Origin: Lateolabrax maculatus
Lineage: Eukaryota; Chordata; Actinopteri; Acropomatiformes; Lateolabracidae
Assembly: GCA_031216445.1 (NCBI GenBank)
Contig: CM062210.1
Coordinates: forward strand, 18,435,501 to 18,499,500
DNA: 64,000 nucleotides
Direction: 5' to 3'
The translations under genes and the position numbers were made by a program. The notes below the pieces were generated by a model. It ran no database searches and was not told the DNA's origin. It saw only the letters and a list, made by a program, of their open reading frames with translations. Positions 32,830-47,237 of the stretch are shown piece by piece; positions within the stretch are counted from its first letter, which is position 1; each line of letters begins with the position of its first letter.

Positions 32830-35800
32830 CTTCAGGGCAAAGAGGAGAAATTGGGAAGATTTTTGTAATACTGTTTTAGCTTTTAGTTTTTCTCTTGAAT
32901 GAGATCAGGACAATTAAGAACAAAAAAAGAAACAGCTGGGGTGGCATTTGGGGTCAAATCTCGTGTCAGAAAGTACCCACACTGCTAAAGTGCCTTTGAG
33001 CAAGACACTGATTACTTGCAAGTTCTGTGGGTGTTGCTCTAACTCAAACTATCCTCAAAAGATCAGTGCTGTCATTATTATTGATGGCAAGAAATCAACT
33101 GAAAATATCCATAAAAAAACAAGCATTCATAGTTTTTGTCATACCTGGGCCTCACAGACCAGAAGCTCCCCAATGTACCCTTCCTCTAACAGCTCCTTCA
33201 TTCGAACGAAGGCCGGCAGGAAACGTAGGACATTTCCCATAATGCTCAGCAACTTAGGGTAGTACTGGGCCGCTGACATCATTCGGAAGGCATCCAGAGG
33301 CGTTGCTGTCCGGTCGCAGATGACGTTCTTTCCAATACCTTATAAAAGAAAAGAGAGGCAGTTGGGAATGAGCTTTGTGAGCTTTACCGTTTTGCTTGTT
33401 TTGACAGTGCTGTTTTCCTCTATTCTGTCAATGTAAAGATGAAGAGAGGAGGTAGGGAAGAAGGGAGGGAGAGAGAGAGGAGTAATGTGGTCAGCCTTAG
33501 CAACACTAGCAGACATAATATCCTCTAGAGCATGAAAACATCCCCTGAAGAAACAATGCACAGCTGAAAAATGTGGCAACTCCCAGAATAGCTGACTCAA
33601 GAATTCCCAAACTTGCTGGGCTTTCTCCACTGAGTCATGGGAACTTGTGACATAAGAAAGTTCCTCCAAAAAGATATAATCATACGTACGGTATATAGTA
33701 TTGTCCACAGGCTAACAGGGAATAGCTCTTTCATTTTCTTCTTCTTTTATTCTTTTCAGATGAAGAGAATTAAAATATTAGGGAGACTCCTGGCCCAGCC
33801 TTAACCTAACCCTAACTCCTAATTGATGCTGCTGCAAGCTGCCCTACTAAAATGAGCAGATTAATGTTAACCATAACCCTAACCCATTTCCACAATCAAA
33901 ATACAGAACCATAAAACAACAACCAGAATGCTACATCTTGCATGGACAAAATTTGGATCCCTGGCTTTAATGTTGGTAGGCATGCAAGATGTTGCAGTCA
34001 TAACTGTGTATTGTATGGTGAGGCTGCACAGCTCAGAGAGCCTTAGACAGGCGTCGCTGGTAATACCAGAGGCCTGATGGAAGGTGGATGAAAAAAGACG
34101 AGCCAAGAAGGTGCAGGAGAGATGGAGAGGGGAGGAGAAAAAGACTGTAGACATTGTATGGAACCTAATTAAAATCACTCCCAGCATGTTAAGAGGTCCA
34201 CTGGTGCCAGCAACAACCAAACACAACAGGTTGGACAGTAATGTGAGGAGAGCCAGACGGAAACAGTGTATTATGGTATGGCACTTCCTTTTTACCGGAC
34301 AGTCGACTGGGAGGAGACAATAGTTTTTTTAATGGGAAGGGGAAGAAATGAGCCCATTCCACATTCGAAAGCAAACATGGACAAGCCACAGAAAGGTGAG
34401 ATTAATGATTTACGTGAACTGTTTTCAAAGTGTATGCTTTGGTTTTATGAGAGAGGGAAGGTTTCAAGGATAGCGGGTTGGTTTGGCAAATGTATGGTAA
34501 CTTCCCCACCTCCAATAAAGAGCAGCGCACAACCTAACATTAGTGAGCATAAGCTACGGGTCACACCAAACCAACAAGACTGTTGCAGCAGGAAACCCTG
34601 GATGTACTGACTTAATCAAGGGTGCAGTTTGTAGCTTTTGAATTCCACTTTTCATACAGTATGTACAGTGAAGCGTGTGTTATTGATTTGTCCTTTCAAA
34701 TGACACATAGTCATGTAAGTCAAGTCTGAAACCACTGGACTGAGCAGAAAGATATTGGTTAGGTGAACCTCTGTGTAGCTGTGTCTACATCTAAAGGATT
34801 TATTTTGACCAATGTTACATCTACATGTTCTCGTGGCCACTTCTGCTGCTGTCACACAATGTCCTCTCATTGCTATGGCCACACATGGTCAGCCGGGAGT
34901 CAGACAAAAAGTATATGTACAGACAGCGTAGGGGCATCACTCCACGCACACATTCCTCCAGCCCCGGGGCTGTGAAACGCAGCGTGCAGCTTGACTTCCA
35001 GTCCTGGCTGAGGGGTGTGGGTGCAGGGGCTGTTTTGGAAGTGAAACTTCCCATGCTAATCTGCCATTAGCTTCAATCGGCCAGGCCAGGAAATTAATCC
35101 CTCTGACCCAGTTCTGAGGAGCGCCGTGGGAGCCCCCACCCACCACCCAACCCCTGCAGACGCACAAAGCCAAGCAACAAGAGTGCACCCCCGTCCCCTT
35201 CTTCTTGGCACTCACATACACAGACATTGGAAAGATGCATTGTCCTGGCTCAGGCCCTTCTGGGTAAATGTTAAATGCTCTTGACTGATTGTTTTGGCAC
35301 TCATATCGAGCTCAATGTCTTTACAGAACAATAGCTTGGCCAGCTACTAGATTGCCTACAGGCAGATTTCTCTCTTCCACAGCTATTCTCCTTACGATTT
35401 GGCCAAATACACTTTTACAAAATAAAGTCTCTTCTGCAAGGTCCACGATCAAAATGATTTTAACTACATACCACTAAAGCCATGGATAACTGAACTCAAG
35501 GCTTTTTCTGCAGTATGATTCCAACTCACGCCTGTGCTGACCTGTCACCTCCGGCTTTGAGGGTGACCTTTACAGGGACAAAAGCAGCTCCTCTTCAGAT
35601 CAACAACAACCTTTCGCTCCTCACACACAAAGCTCTGAAAGGTCGAGGTGGGCTTAGACAGGTCAGACTGTTGAGTCATCAGAGCTACTCAACCACAGCC
35701 TCCCTCAGACAGTGAGAGGATGTATTGTGTGTGCATGTGTCCAATAGATTAGGCATGCACCTGAGGACGAGGTAAAGTCACAACAGCTACTGCAGTAAAC

Positions 35801-38800
35801 CAACAGTTGGGGGATAAAATGACATTGGACTAAAGTGACATTTGCTGGAGCACAGCAGAGAGGAACAAAGAGAAAAGAGTAAAACAAAAAATTGGGAAGG
35901 AGGGGAACGTTAACAGAGACAAGGGTGTAAAAAGGGTAGAGCAATCATAAAAAGGAGGAGAGAAAAGAGGGAAAAATGAGAATGTGAAAAGAAACAAAAG
36001 AACATCTGTCAATGCCTGTCAACAATTCATGCGGAAAATGCTTTGACAGACAGGATGCCATAAAGAGAGACAGTGTACGTGTGTTACGTGATGCTCCCAT
36101 AAACTTTCCCTCCCTACACACCCACACAGTTGTCCCCATGAGATAACTGCTTAACTCAAACGAAGAACCAGTGGTCCAAAAGCACAACAAATGCAAAAAA
36201 AAAAAAAAAAAAAAAATACAGGACGTTGAATGCTGGGAGGCAGGAAAGTGATATGACAACAACACCGTTAACAAGAACGAAGTTAACTGGCTATATGTCA
36301 TCATCAGTACAGCTAGGATGAGAGCCAGGACCTCCAAGTCTGATGCCATGGTCCTCCGGGAGTGAGTTGGGAGTGAGCTGCTACGATGACAATTCAGCAA
36401 GAAACAGTGATAAAGTACAGTATGGTCATATTGGTCATATTCCTGGGTATTGGTGCATTTATGTGTACAATATGTTACATACCAACATTACAAAATATAT
36501 AGCACTGGGACCAGATGTTGAAAGCAACTAAACAGTAAAATGACAGCACAACTTGCCAACTTCTTTGCCTTTATCAAGATATATACATTTGATGTTCCGG
36601 AAACAGGCATTAAAAGCTGCATGACTGAGTATCGTTGACTACCCTGATAGTCAGATAGCAACAGATATAGTAAGAACCTGACACTGGGGGTTGGGGTTAG
36701 TGAACAAGCTACAGTAATACTGTGATAGGCAGGGCGCAGTGGAGCTGAACCCACAGGTAAGAGCTCCTGGCCCAGTGGGAGAGCAGTAATGGAGCAGAAA
36801 AAACCTCCAGCACGGCAGCTCAGTCCCCCAGCATCAATAATTCATGTACAGGACATATCTAACCAAGAGACTTTACAAAGAGAGAGAGACAGATATCCTG
36901 CAGAAGGAGAACCTATAGATGAAGTATTACAGCAGAATTACTTAAAATGGATGAATTAAAAGAACATTGGTACTTGTGCACTATGTGAGTCAGAAAAGGT
37001 CACTCTAACTCATTATTGAAGCAGGAGTATTATTGAAAGGCGGCTGAGAGTCAAACCAGGTCCCTCGGAGCATGCTGGACGCCAGCGGTAAGACCTGGTT
37101 TGCCTCTCAGCCGCCTGCCTCCATCCCATGTTACTAGGTCTTGGTCTAGGTCTAGGTCTTGGGGAATGGGATGTCCAGATTCCCCTGAATATCGATCCCT
37201 GCTCAGATTCACCCATGACCCCACCGAGGAAATGTTATACATTTCAGGGATAGACGGCATGTGTGAAAGGGTCTCAAGATTAGAAGAAGTGCCTCCCTCA
37301 GCAGCCGTGAACGCTGGCAGCCTGCTTGCCTTCAGGTGCTTCTGATGTGCCGACTACTGACATCCTGTCAGAGAGAATCAACTGACCCCACAGACTGAAA
37401 CTACATCCTGTCATCTCACAACCTTTTCAAACAAATCCGAGTGCAAGTGGTTAACATAGCTATGTATTGTCACTAAGAGTAAAGCCTTTTCCTTAGATAG
37501 TGAAGCAGAAACACACTGAACGGCAGGGGAACCATTTGTCCCCCTCCTTTCTCATGACTACTGTATAATAATTTGCTAGCACATGCTCTGCTCATGATCA
37601 CCTACTGAAAAACAAAAAATAATTTCTTAATCTTAATCTCATTAAAGAGACAGGAGGGGGAGAGGGGAAAGAGAGGCATTAGAATTAATTGGATGTAAGA
37701 GGTGACTCACTGAATCTTCATTAAATGCGCTGTGTGCTGCGTTTTAACATCATTACAGCATTAAGCATCAGTCATTGCTCAGTAACTTCAGACACACCGG
37801 ACCCCTGCCAGGATCAGCAGCCTGCACTACTGGTGCAACCAGGTCACAATTGTCAGGAGATCAGCACAAAACATGCAGATGGCGCTGTTCTTCCAGTGAA
37901 AACAGATTGTGACAACAGCGGACAGTGTCAGTGTTGCTCTTGAAACCAAACAAAGCTTTGTGGGGTGGGCTGACAAGTAGCAGTATTCTGTCTGAGACAG
38001 GGGAACTGATGATAGCGTGACATAGAAACTACTACAATGAGACCACAATGATATATTGATCATATATTGATCTTTAAAAAAGCTACACGAACGCCTTTAA
38101 TTATAACATAGGCTATTATTACTGATAATTAGTGCGACCTGAACTGTAGTGAACAACCTATCTATAACCTTTGGGTTGTGGATTACATTAGGGCCCTTTA
38201 AGAGGCACGTGTGTCTATTTTTAACATTTTTGCCATCTTGCTGAGACATCAGCAGGACAAACAGGTTACACTTCCTTTTGGAAAAACGTCACAGGGAAAG
38301 GAACAGAGACACGCAGAGACAAAAGAGGACCAAGAGAGAGAGAGCAACTGCATCTTTACGAGTGAAGGCCAACTCTCTCCAGCCCAACGCGCTCCTCTCG
38401 GCTCGCTGCCACACACATCATCTGGGCCCCCCCGCTGCATGGCTATGGTGTATTCTACTGAAAACCAAAATTCACCGCAACAGTCACGCAGGGCACGGCC
38501 TCGAAAAGGGTAAAATAAGGCTTTAAGCAGCATCATTTGGATGAGATTTTGTGCGTTGACACCTCCAGTGATTGTGCGCAGGAGCGGTGGTGCTGAGGAA
38601 GGAAAGGCTGGAAGTGGCGGCTGTGCAAGAAGGTCAGGCTGGGTGTAAGCGATGGCGAGGCGGACAGATTTCTTCTTGACAGCAGAGTGAACTTGTGTAG
38701 GATGTAATTACTCAATGTTTATTGATGTACATTTTATCACGGCAAGATGGAAAGATGCCAACCGCCATGGCAACTGTGACACAATACACTTGACTTGTCT

Positions 38801-41800
38801 AAAAGATTGAATCCACAGTAGTTCTGACCTGATGGCCTGAAAGACACAAAACTTTTAAGAATAAAAATACAGGCAAACACCTCCCCCTTCTTTTTTCTCT
38901 GGGAAACAAAATGACAAATGTTCACAGCTGCACACAAGACCGTGCATTTCCGTGCTACAAATGAAGTGAAATCCGTCTTTAATGCGGTGCAGTGGCAACA
39001 GCTGGAAATCACCACGGAGGAAAACCAGGTGGATTAAGAAGGATGCTGAATGCTTCATCATGACAAGCCTACACAATAGGCCATCCGCATAAGGTTGCCA
39101 GAAATAGAAAAGCCAGAGGAACCGGTCGGGAGGGATGGCAATCTGCCACGCTGTGCCACGCACATGCTCCTGCAGGGCCAGGGTCAGGAGGAGGAGACAA
39201 GTCAGGGAGCAGCTTTTTAGATTCCTACACACTGATGGAAATCAGTATCATGTCGTGTTTAAGTACAGTGTCTGTGGATTTACTAAACGTCATTTTTATG
39301 TGTATTATGCTCACATCTTTAAATTCTAAAGGTGTCACTGTTAGATCAAAGTGAGGAGGCCACAGAGACTCATCACCTGAATCTGAAGCTCCCCTCAGCT
39401 CTCTGCAGCATTTAGCATTTTTGAGCTCATTCGTTTGGTTTTACAGCTTTAATGTTTTGGTTCTGTCACTATAATAAACCCTACTTTCAGCAACAGCAAC
39501 ATCAGACAAAGTCAGCTTTGGCAGCTACAGAGACAGATATTTTCTTATAAGTTGGTGGAGACCAAAACAGAGCTAAATGGAGAGTGAATATTGGACTTAC
39601 AATCATCAGGTGGACACAAACACAGCTCCAAGTGAATAATAATTGCTCTGTGTCTGCTGGATGTGTAATGAGATACTGAGAAACATTTATAAGGTGATAA
39701 TATGTCGGTGCTGTGTCTACAGCTTGTTCCACTGCCACTAAAAAAATCCATTAATACTGTTTTCATATGAGCCAGCTCCAACTGTTGAATGAAAACAGTG
39801 AAAGCTAATAAATGGACCTTTTCAGTTCAAATTATTTTATTACATATACTATATATTCTCCTGTCACAGTGCCTTTATACATTTGTTGTTTGTTGGGTGT
39901 TATTGGGTACATACAGTATGCATGTATACATGTGCATGTGTATGTTTTTTTTCTCTATTTCATGCAATTTCGGCACATGAAATAGTTGACTGGCCATTTC
40001 CCAAAAGATAAATCTTTTTATACAATCTTGTCCACACTTCGAGGTTGCAGTGCACTGAGCTCTCTTGGCTATGCACATTCACAACAAATCTGTACCGAAA
40101 TTTCCACACAGGTTCAAAGAAGCCCAGTGGACACAAGGATAGAGCCTAACAGTGCATTCAGTCGCCTGACTGTTTGCCCTCTCTGCTTTGGAAAACAGTC
40201 TGTGGCTCTCTAGCGAGTATGTGAGTGTATATGTGTGTGTGTGTGTGTGTGCGTGCTACGATGCGTGCATGATTACACATAATAACAATATGTGTGGCAG
40301 CACTATGATCAGACAAAGGGAAGCGAGTGGGCTTGAAAGATCACAAAGCATCCTCCACCACTGAAGCCCTGGAAAAGTAATTAGCTTGGTCTTTTAAGCT
40401 TGTGGAGGTGGAAAAGCTCTGAAAATCACACAGACACACACAAACAAACACGCAACCAAGGGTACTATCAAGCAAGGCCAGACTACTACCTCATCCTTGC
40501 AGAATGGGCCTGCTTTGTGCGGTCTGCTTGATAACAAAACCTAGAAGTGAAGCTCAAATATTTACATGACTCAAGACCAACAGAGTGTCCAAGAATAATC
40601 TTTTATGCAACAAACAGAATTTAGGATTAAAGTGATTTATATTATTATGGTTATGGTATGGTGTCAGATGGTATGGCTTATATTTTTGATATAATATCAA
40701 GTTTATGATGTCTTGCACATGTTAGTAGTAGAAAACATTGGGTAAAACCACATGAAAAAGCTGTGTTTGCACTGGCTCCAGTAGAGAGGAGTACACACTT
40801 GGAGAGAGAGGGCAGGGTCATCTTTCTGCTGATTATCCCAAATTAAATTTAGCTTAAAGCAATTACAAAGAGCGGAGGGGGTGGCAGGGAGAGGCAGACA
40901 CGGACAACTGTACACTCTCGTCAGCGTACAGCTCTCTTTCTGCATGTAAATCTGAGAAAAAAAGCATCCTGCTGACTAATTAGCCCTCATTGTGTGACTG
41001 GCATGCTCTCCCAGTCTGAAATTAGCATGTAAATAACAACCTCGATCGCAGTGATGGATGAACACAGCGATGTTTGCCTTTTCTCCTGCAGCTGAAGCAG
41101 AAGCGGAGGCGCAACCCTCTGCTGTTATGCAGGAACTTGCAGTCAATGCACAAGAGTTTGTCATCTGTCTCCAGGTTTAATGGGATTTAATGGACAGTCC
41201 GTCTGGTCAGTCTAACGCAGAGACATGCTGGTGACAGCAGTGTGGAGGGGCCATGAGCTGCGCATCAATCATTCATTAAAGTCCAACTGAAATCACATTC
41301 AGTCATCCTTTTATTTTTGTGGTCAAAAATAATGCCAATGTGTCATCGTTATCTTACTACAATGTGAGAGTCTAAACTGTCACTGTGGTAAGCTGTCACA
41401 TATACCACCAATGCTACGTCCAGATCAATGATGGCTTCACTGGTCAATTCTTCTGAAGGAAACAAGTCAAGTAATTAGGCAGTTAACTTTTCTCTGACTA
41501 ATTTAACAAAACCCTAGAAAGTACAAGATAAGTCTGCAATGATGCTTGGTACAAATGTATCAGGTCACAATACAATGTAGACTGCAAATGCAAGCCTCTT
41601 ATTACATTTACAGAAAATACTTGGAATTGAATATTTGAATATTTGTCAGAACAATTACAGTTAGATATTCTCCTCAAATAGTTCAGGCCTACCTGAGAGC
41701 TATGAGGTTTTGGTGGTATTGTGTGTTTCCTTGTGTTCAAATATAGCAGCACAGTCTTCAGTCTTTGGAAAATAAGCAACCAAATGTTACTACGCTGCAT

Positions 41801-44800
41801 TTAGGGTCTGTACTGTCTGTGTTACAGCTTCAGGTCCATTAGTGCACAGCAGAAGTATGAATGATGGCAAGCATTAACCTCACTCAGACGGCTTTCCCCT
41901 TCAGCTAATGCCCTTGAGTTGCAAGGAGTTTAGCATTCCTAAAAGTGTTAAAGTGCTGCCATTAACCCCTGCACCAGAGCGGCTCGCTGGCTACTATGGA
42001 GATGAATAGTAAACCAAACGAGTGGCTTCTGGCCACGTGGTTCCTAATGCGTGCACTAAAAGCACATGTTAATGATGGGTGTGCACTCACAAGGCTGCTA
42101 CGTCAGCGCAAATACACTTGTACACATTAGTAACAGCACTATGGACAGGCTACAGTAGGGTTTATTGCAATGTCATGTAGACTACGATCATGAACAGGGT
42201 ATTTTTGAAAACGCATTTTAAGGGTCAGTTCACCCAAATTACAAAAAAAAATACCTCTAGAGGTATGTGGTAATGTAGATGGGTTTATTTGTATAGCAGG
42301 GTTCCCCCTAGAAAACCATGCAGCCAAGGTGGTGCAAAATGGAGACTAACACAATAGATTTTGTATTGGAGCAACAAAAACACTCATGCAAAAGGCAAAT
42401 GTGTGAGTCTGTGTGTGATCAGGCCTCCACCTGCAACCCCCTGTGGTCCTCCAGGGTCTAATTAACTGCCGAGCTGAACTGCCACCCCTCCTTTCTAATC
42501 CCTGACACACACACACACACACACACAGCACCCTAATCAGCACCCTTCTCCTCACACACACAACTGAGACAAATAAAACATGGCTGCCAGAGACAGAGCT
42601 GTCTGCCTCCTCACAAAGACTCATTTCAGAGCCTCCCTGTTCCATTTGCATTTTACTATCAGATCAGCCTTTGTTCCCCTTCGTCAGGTGTAGGTCAAGC
42701 AGAAAAGGCTGTCCAGACACACCTCTTGTTTTTGTTCCTGTAACTGCATAATGAAGGTGATTCAAGGAGCAGCTCAGTTTGCTTACATTCTAATGATTGG
42801 TTGGGGTGGCTCCTTATTCCTTTGCAAAAATGACCCATACTCGCCCCTATTTATGTGGCCCAATTCATTAATTAGTGCCACAGAATAAATGTCAGACTAT
42901 GTTATTGCTTTAAAGAGGAGAAAATGGATAAAGCTCTGCAATGTGTGCGGCAATTCACCACAAGACTGCTCACATGTCTGGGGAAAGCTGCAGTGAACAA
43001 CACCTACTGACACTGCCAGCAGTCATCAATAATACATGGGTAAGTGATTCTGTGTCCCATAGTAACAATGGCATGACTGCTCCTAATGTTCTGGTGACAG
43101 AGTTTGGCCACAGTAAGTTATATTGAATGTTGCACTGAGGGGAGAGTATTGATATCATATCAATATATTTAAAGAAAAGAGTATAGCTGCACTGCTTTGC
43201 ATGTCTGAAGCTCTAACACTGACCTGGAAGGTCTGTGAAGCATTTACCTGGGGATACAAAGGGGAGAAAAGGGGTAAAAGACGTCGGTAAGTCTCTGACC
43301 ATACACGTGGATGGTCAGAGACTCATGTGGATCTTTATGTTTCCCCTTGAAATCTATCCATGTTAACACTTATAAAGCTATGGTATGCCAATATAGAAGT
43401 AGAAAAAGCAGATATGTCCTATATGTCATCTCAAAAATATATAAAACAAGTTCCACTTTGTTCTCTATCGTCATTTTGTACCAGGAACCACAAAATATTT
43501 GTTCAGTAAAATAATCATTTAAAGAAAATTAAACATGAGCCGTTTAAGTTTGCCAGTTACTCGGAGGAAAGGAGCGAGATCCATTTTATCAGGAGAAATC
43601 TGACGCTTGATTCCTTTGTTTTCTATCCCTCCTGCACCCTTGTCTTCCATCATCGTCTCCCATAATTCTCTAGGGATCTGAATTCAGAAGAGTTGGCCTC
43701 AACGAGAGGTGAAGACTTTTGGAACGTTTGGGAAAAGTCATGCTTTGACAAACAGGCGGTGAGCTCGGCCCCTCTCCTCTGGTGGCTTCTGTCAGGGCCA
43801 TGAAGGGCATCTTTGTGTCAGACGAGGCGGCCGAGGAGCGAACGAAGGAGGTGATGGGAGGAAGCTCCGAATGCTAATGAGCAGCAGAGAGCTCACAGTT
43901 ACTGGTCACTTCAAAGTATTGCCCCTTTTTCCAAACACACACAGCTGTGAGCGCTGATACGCGTGCACGCGCCGCTCTTGTAAGGAGCACATGACTCGAT
44001 GCATGTGATGGTTATTCAGTTGAGTCCTGAGCTTATTACCTCCATACTGTGTCCTGACAGAGAGCACGAGAAGTACAATAAAGAGGGATTCCACCGTTAA
44101 CAAGTTACAACAAAATGGTCACAACATGCAGCCAGGAGATTTAGGGTATTGAGAGGACCCCTTAAGAACCAACAGTGACATGAACAGGGCTGCACCATGA
44201 GCCGATTCTGTAATAAAAGACAGCAAGTGTTCATTAATAACCATTAATGTCCTGAGGCGCACATGCGGCCGTGTGACTTCAGGCGCAGACTAATGGATAG
44301 AGACATCTTCACTGAATCCCATTCACCGCGGGGCCCAGGCGCTCCTCCTGAACAGCTGTGTGCCGGTGAGGCTCCGCTGTAATCCAGCCCACTGTCAGGG
44401 CCGCACAGGAGAAGCACGGTGGCCGATGAACTTCGCTTTTTTAATGCAGTCAAATGAGCGGGGGCGGGGGAGGAGAGAACACTCGCTGATGCTCGGTTGA
44501 CTCTGGATTGTTGTCATGGCGATGACGCCTCCCCATGACCCCCGCTCTCTGTCTGCCACCAAGAGAGGAAGATGGTAACTACTCGCTCGTTTCAAGCTTG
44601 TGGATTAGTTAATCAGGTTGCACCATTAAAACCTGAAAATGTCCAGTTACATCTTTGGTCATCTGTAAATCGGTTGCTAGGAAACATCTGTAAAAATCCT
44701 ATAGAAAGCGGCCATGAACAAAAAGTCACAAGCTGTAACATAACTGCTGAAAACAACAGTTTGGGCCTATTTTAAACTTAACTCACAGTCCTTTTTAAAT

Positions 44801-47150
44801 GTACATATTTATATGGAGAAAGGTGTGTCTCAGAGCTCATGATATCAAACAGTTTGGGAAATATCTGATTATGCTATTTTACCTGATCATTTAACCTGGC
44901 ATAATGTTTTGTAATTTGAGTTGGATTTTTGCAGAGCATCAGATCTTCTGAGTTTTTCTTAAACAGCATTTTGATCCAGTTCAGTCAGTCACGCAGTGCA
45001 GTAAGGATGTACATATTTAGTAACAACTAATCCCTAACTAAGAACTAGTTTGTCTGCAATCCATTTCAATTTAGTAATGTGTGTGTCTCTACTTCCATTA
45101 AAACCAGCTAGTTTATCCTTTATTACAGCTGTGTTACACACATGGAGGAAGTGTTTCAGAGTTAGTTTATCATGCAGTTTAGGAGAGGGACGTGATACTA
45201 ATACAAATGACTATTTAGCTACACATTTAGTCTCATGTTATCAGCATAATGTTTAGTCATTTGAGGTATTTTGTCATTTATATCCCAGTTTACATCATTA
45301 TTATGCTAACATTAGTCTGGTGCTTCAGTTCCACCTGACAGTTATTAAATCTTTAGTAACAAGCTAATAATGTGCATAAGCAGTTTGTGTGGTGCATCCC
45401 GTCTGAATTCAGTACTTTCACACTCATCTTTGTGACAAGAATATCACGTCAGATGTCACATCCCTGATGTCAGAGCCGAGGGGAAACGCTGCTTCCTGTC
45501 TCCGTACACAATCATTGCCGGCCCATTTACAATGTGACTGAGGCGTGACACTGAGCAGTCCTGACCTGCGGTCTGAGGCCCCGAATCACCAACATGAGAC
45601 TGAGATCAACCATGACGTTACACTGATCAACCCAGATGACCTCCACCAGCTATTGACACTTTCCTGCCCTGTGTGACCACATGAAATCCTGCCTATCACA
45701 CCTGTTCTTGGCCATTTGCTGCTTTGGACGATATAACTCACTTTGGCCTGCTAACAGCGGACGGGGCGCCGACACAACGATTCATTTATTTGCCTAACCC
45801 TTCAGGGGTGTGACGTGAACAAGGTGAAAAATGCAAAGTACGTCTGCAATGACGGTGCAGCAAACAGTCAACCAAATACACCAGAAAACTACATCTACAC
45901 ACATTGACGGTGCACAGTGTCAGTGTCCGGGTTTTCTCATTATACAGTTGGCAGATATAATGCTCACAAAAGATTGTGAGGCAGAGCCTGACCGGCTTCA
46001 TTGTGAACTCATCAAAGTCTCCTCACAGATCCAGATGTGCTGGATCACTGAAGCATACACTAGGACACATCTGTCATTTTAAAAACTCCACAAGGGCTGT
46101 AGCTGCCTGTGTGGATTTGAATAGCTGAGTAGATACAGTAAACCTTGTCTTTCACTGTATGCAAAATCCCCTATTTATAGCTTTCCATGTTGATCTAATC
46201 TCGCCGCTCATTATGATACTGCGACAGAGGACAGCGGATCCCATATGAACTGACCTCGTCATCATTTCTGCACTGTTTATTTATGAGGAGTCATTTTAGA
46301 TTCACTATGTTGTCCTCTGCATTTCCTTGAAGGAAATGTTTCATGCTCTTACTTTAATTACTCCTAAACTTATTTGTCACTACAATGCAAGTTCCGGCTA
46401 CGGACCTACTATCTCCATTAAAAGAATAGTTCGACATTTTGGGAAATGTGGATTATTTGCACGTTTCCCATAATGTTATCTTTTGTTTGTGTTTTTTTTC
46501 CCCAGGGTGAGCTGAGAAAACTCATATCAATTGCATGTGTCTGTGCTCAGTACGGTCAGGATGTGGTCGGTCATTTGCTAAAAGTGTCAGCTAAGTAATC
46601 AAATGTTTGCTGACACAGAGGTGATAATACGTCAGTGTTGTGCTTACAGGTTGGTGTGGAGTGTAAAAAAAAAAATCAATTCAACCATCTTTTCATCACA
46701 TTCTCGGACAGGATGCGAATAGCCAGTGTTTTTTTAACTATTCCTTTAAACACACAAGATTATAATTTAGGTGGCTGCTTCATGCACCTGCAGAAAGGTG
46801 CATCCTTTTCATCTTGCATTTCCACCAGCAGATGCACCTGTTTCCCTGCTGTTTGTGTTCCAGATTAATATTCCCTGTGGCTGACTAACTGACAGGCTGG
46901 CTGAGTCAGTGGAAAACTCCAGGAATATACTTAGCCCTACGCTACAGTATGACTGAGTCATGCATGAGAACAAGCTGGTGGCGCTTTGTGGCAAAAAATA
47001 AGAAAGATGGAAAGAGCGACGAGCCGTTCAGTAACATGAACCTGAAGCCGAGATGATATTTTAGAAATTGAGAGGTACAGTCCATCTTTCCATCTTTCCC
47101 TCTCCGTGTTGGACGGTAGATTAGGTTCCACGTCTCTTGCGTGTGAGCTC

Positions 47151-47237
<87 letters not shown>

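Noticed and set aside
33800..33895. CCCTAA-like telomeric words
   Set aside because: Only two to three scattered, degenerate units; too few for an interstitial telomeric repeat.
34266..34610. 114-codon plus-strand frame in gfod1 intron
   Set aside because: No domain, no splice support, typical chance frame.
38578..38602. RE1/NRSF-like site (GGTGGTGCTGAGG)
   Set aside because: Only one half-site fits; the second half does not match at any allowed spacing.
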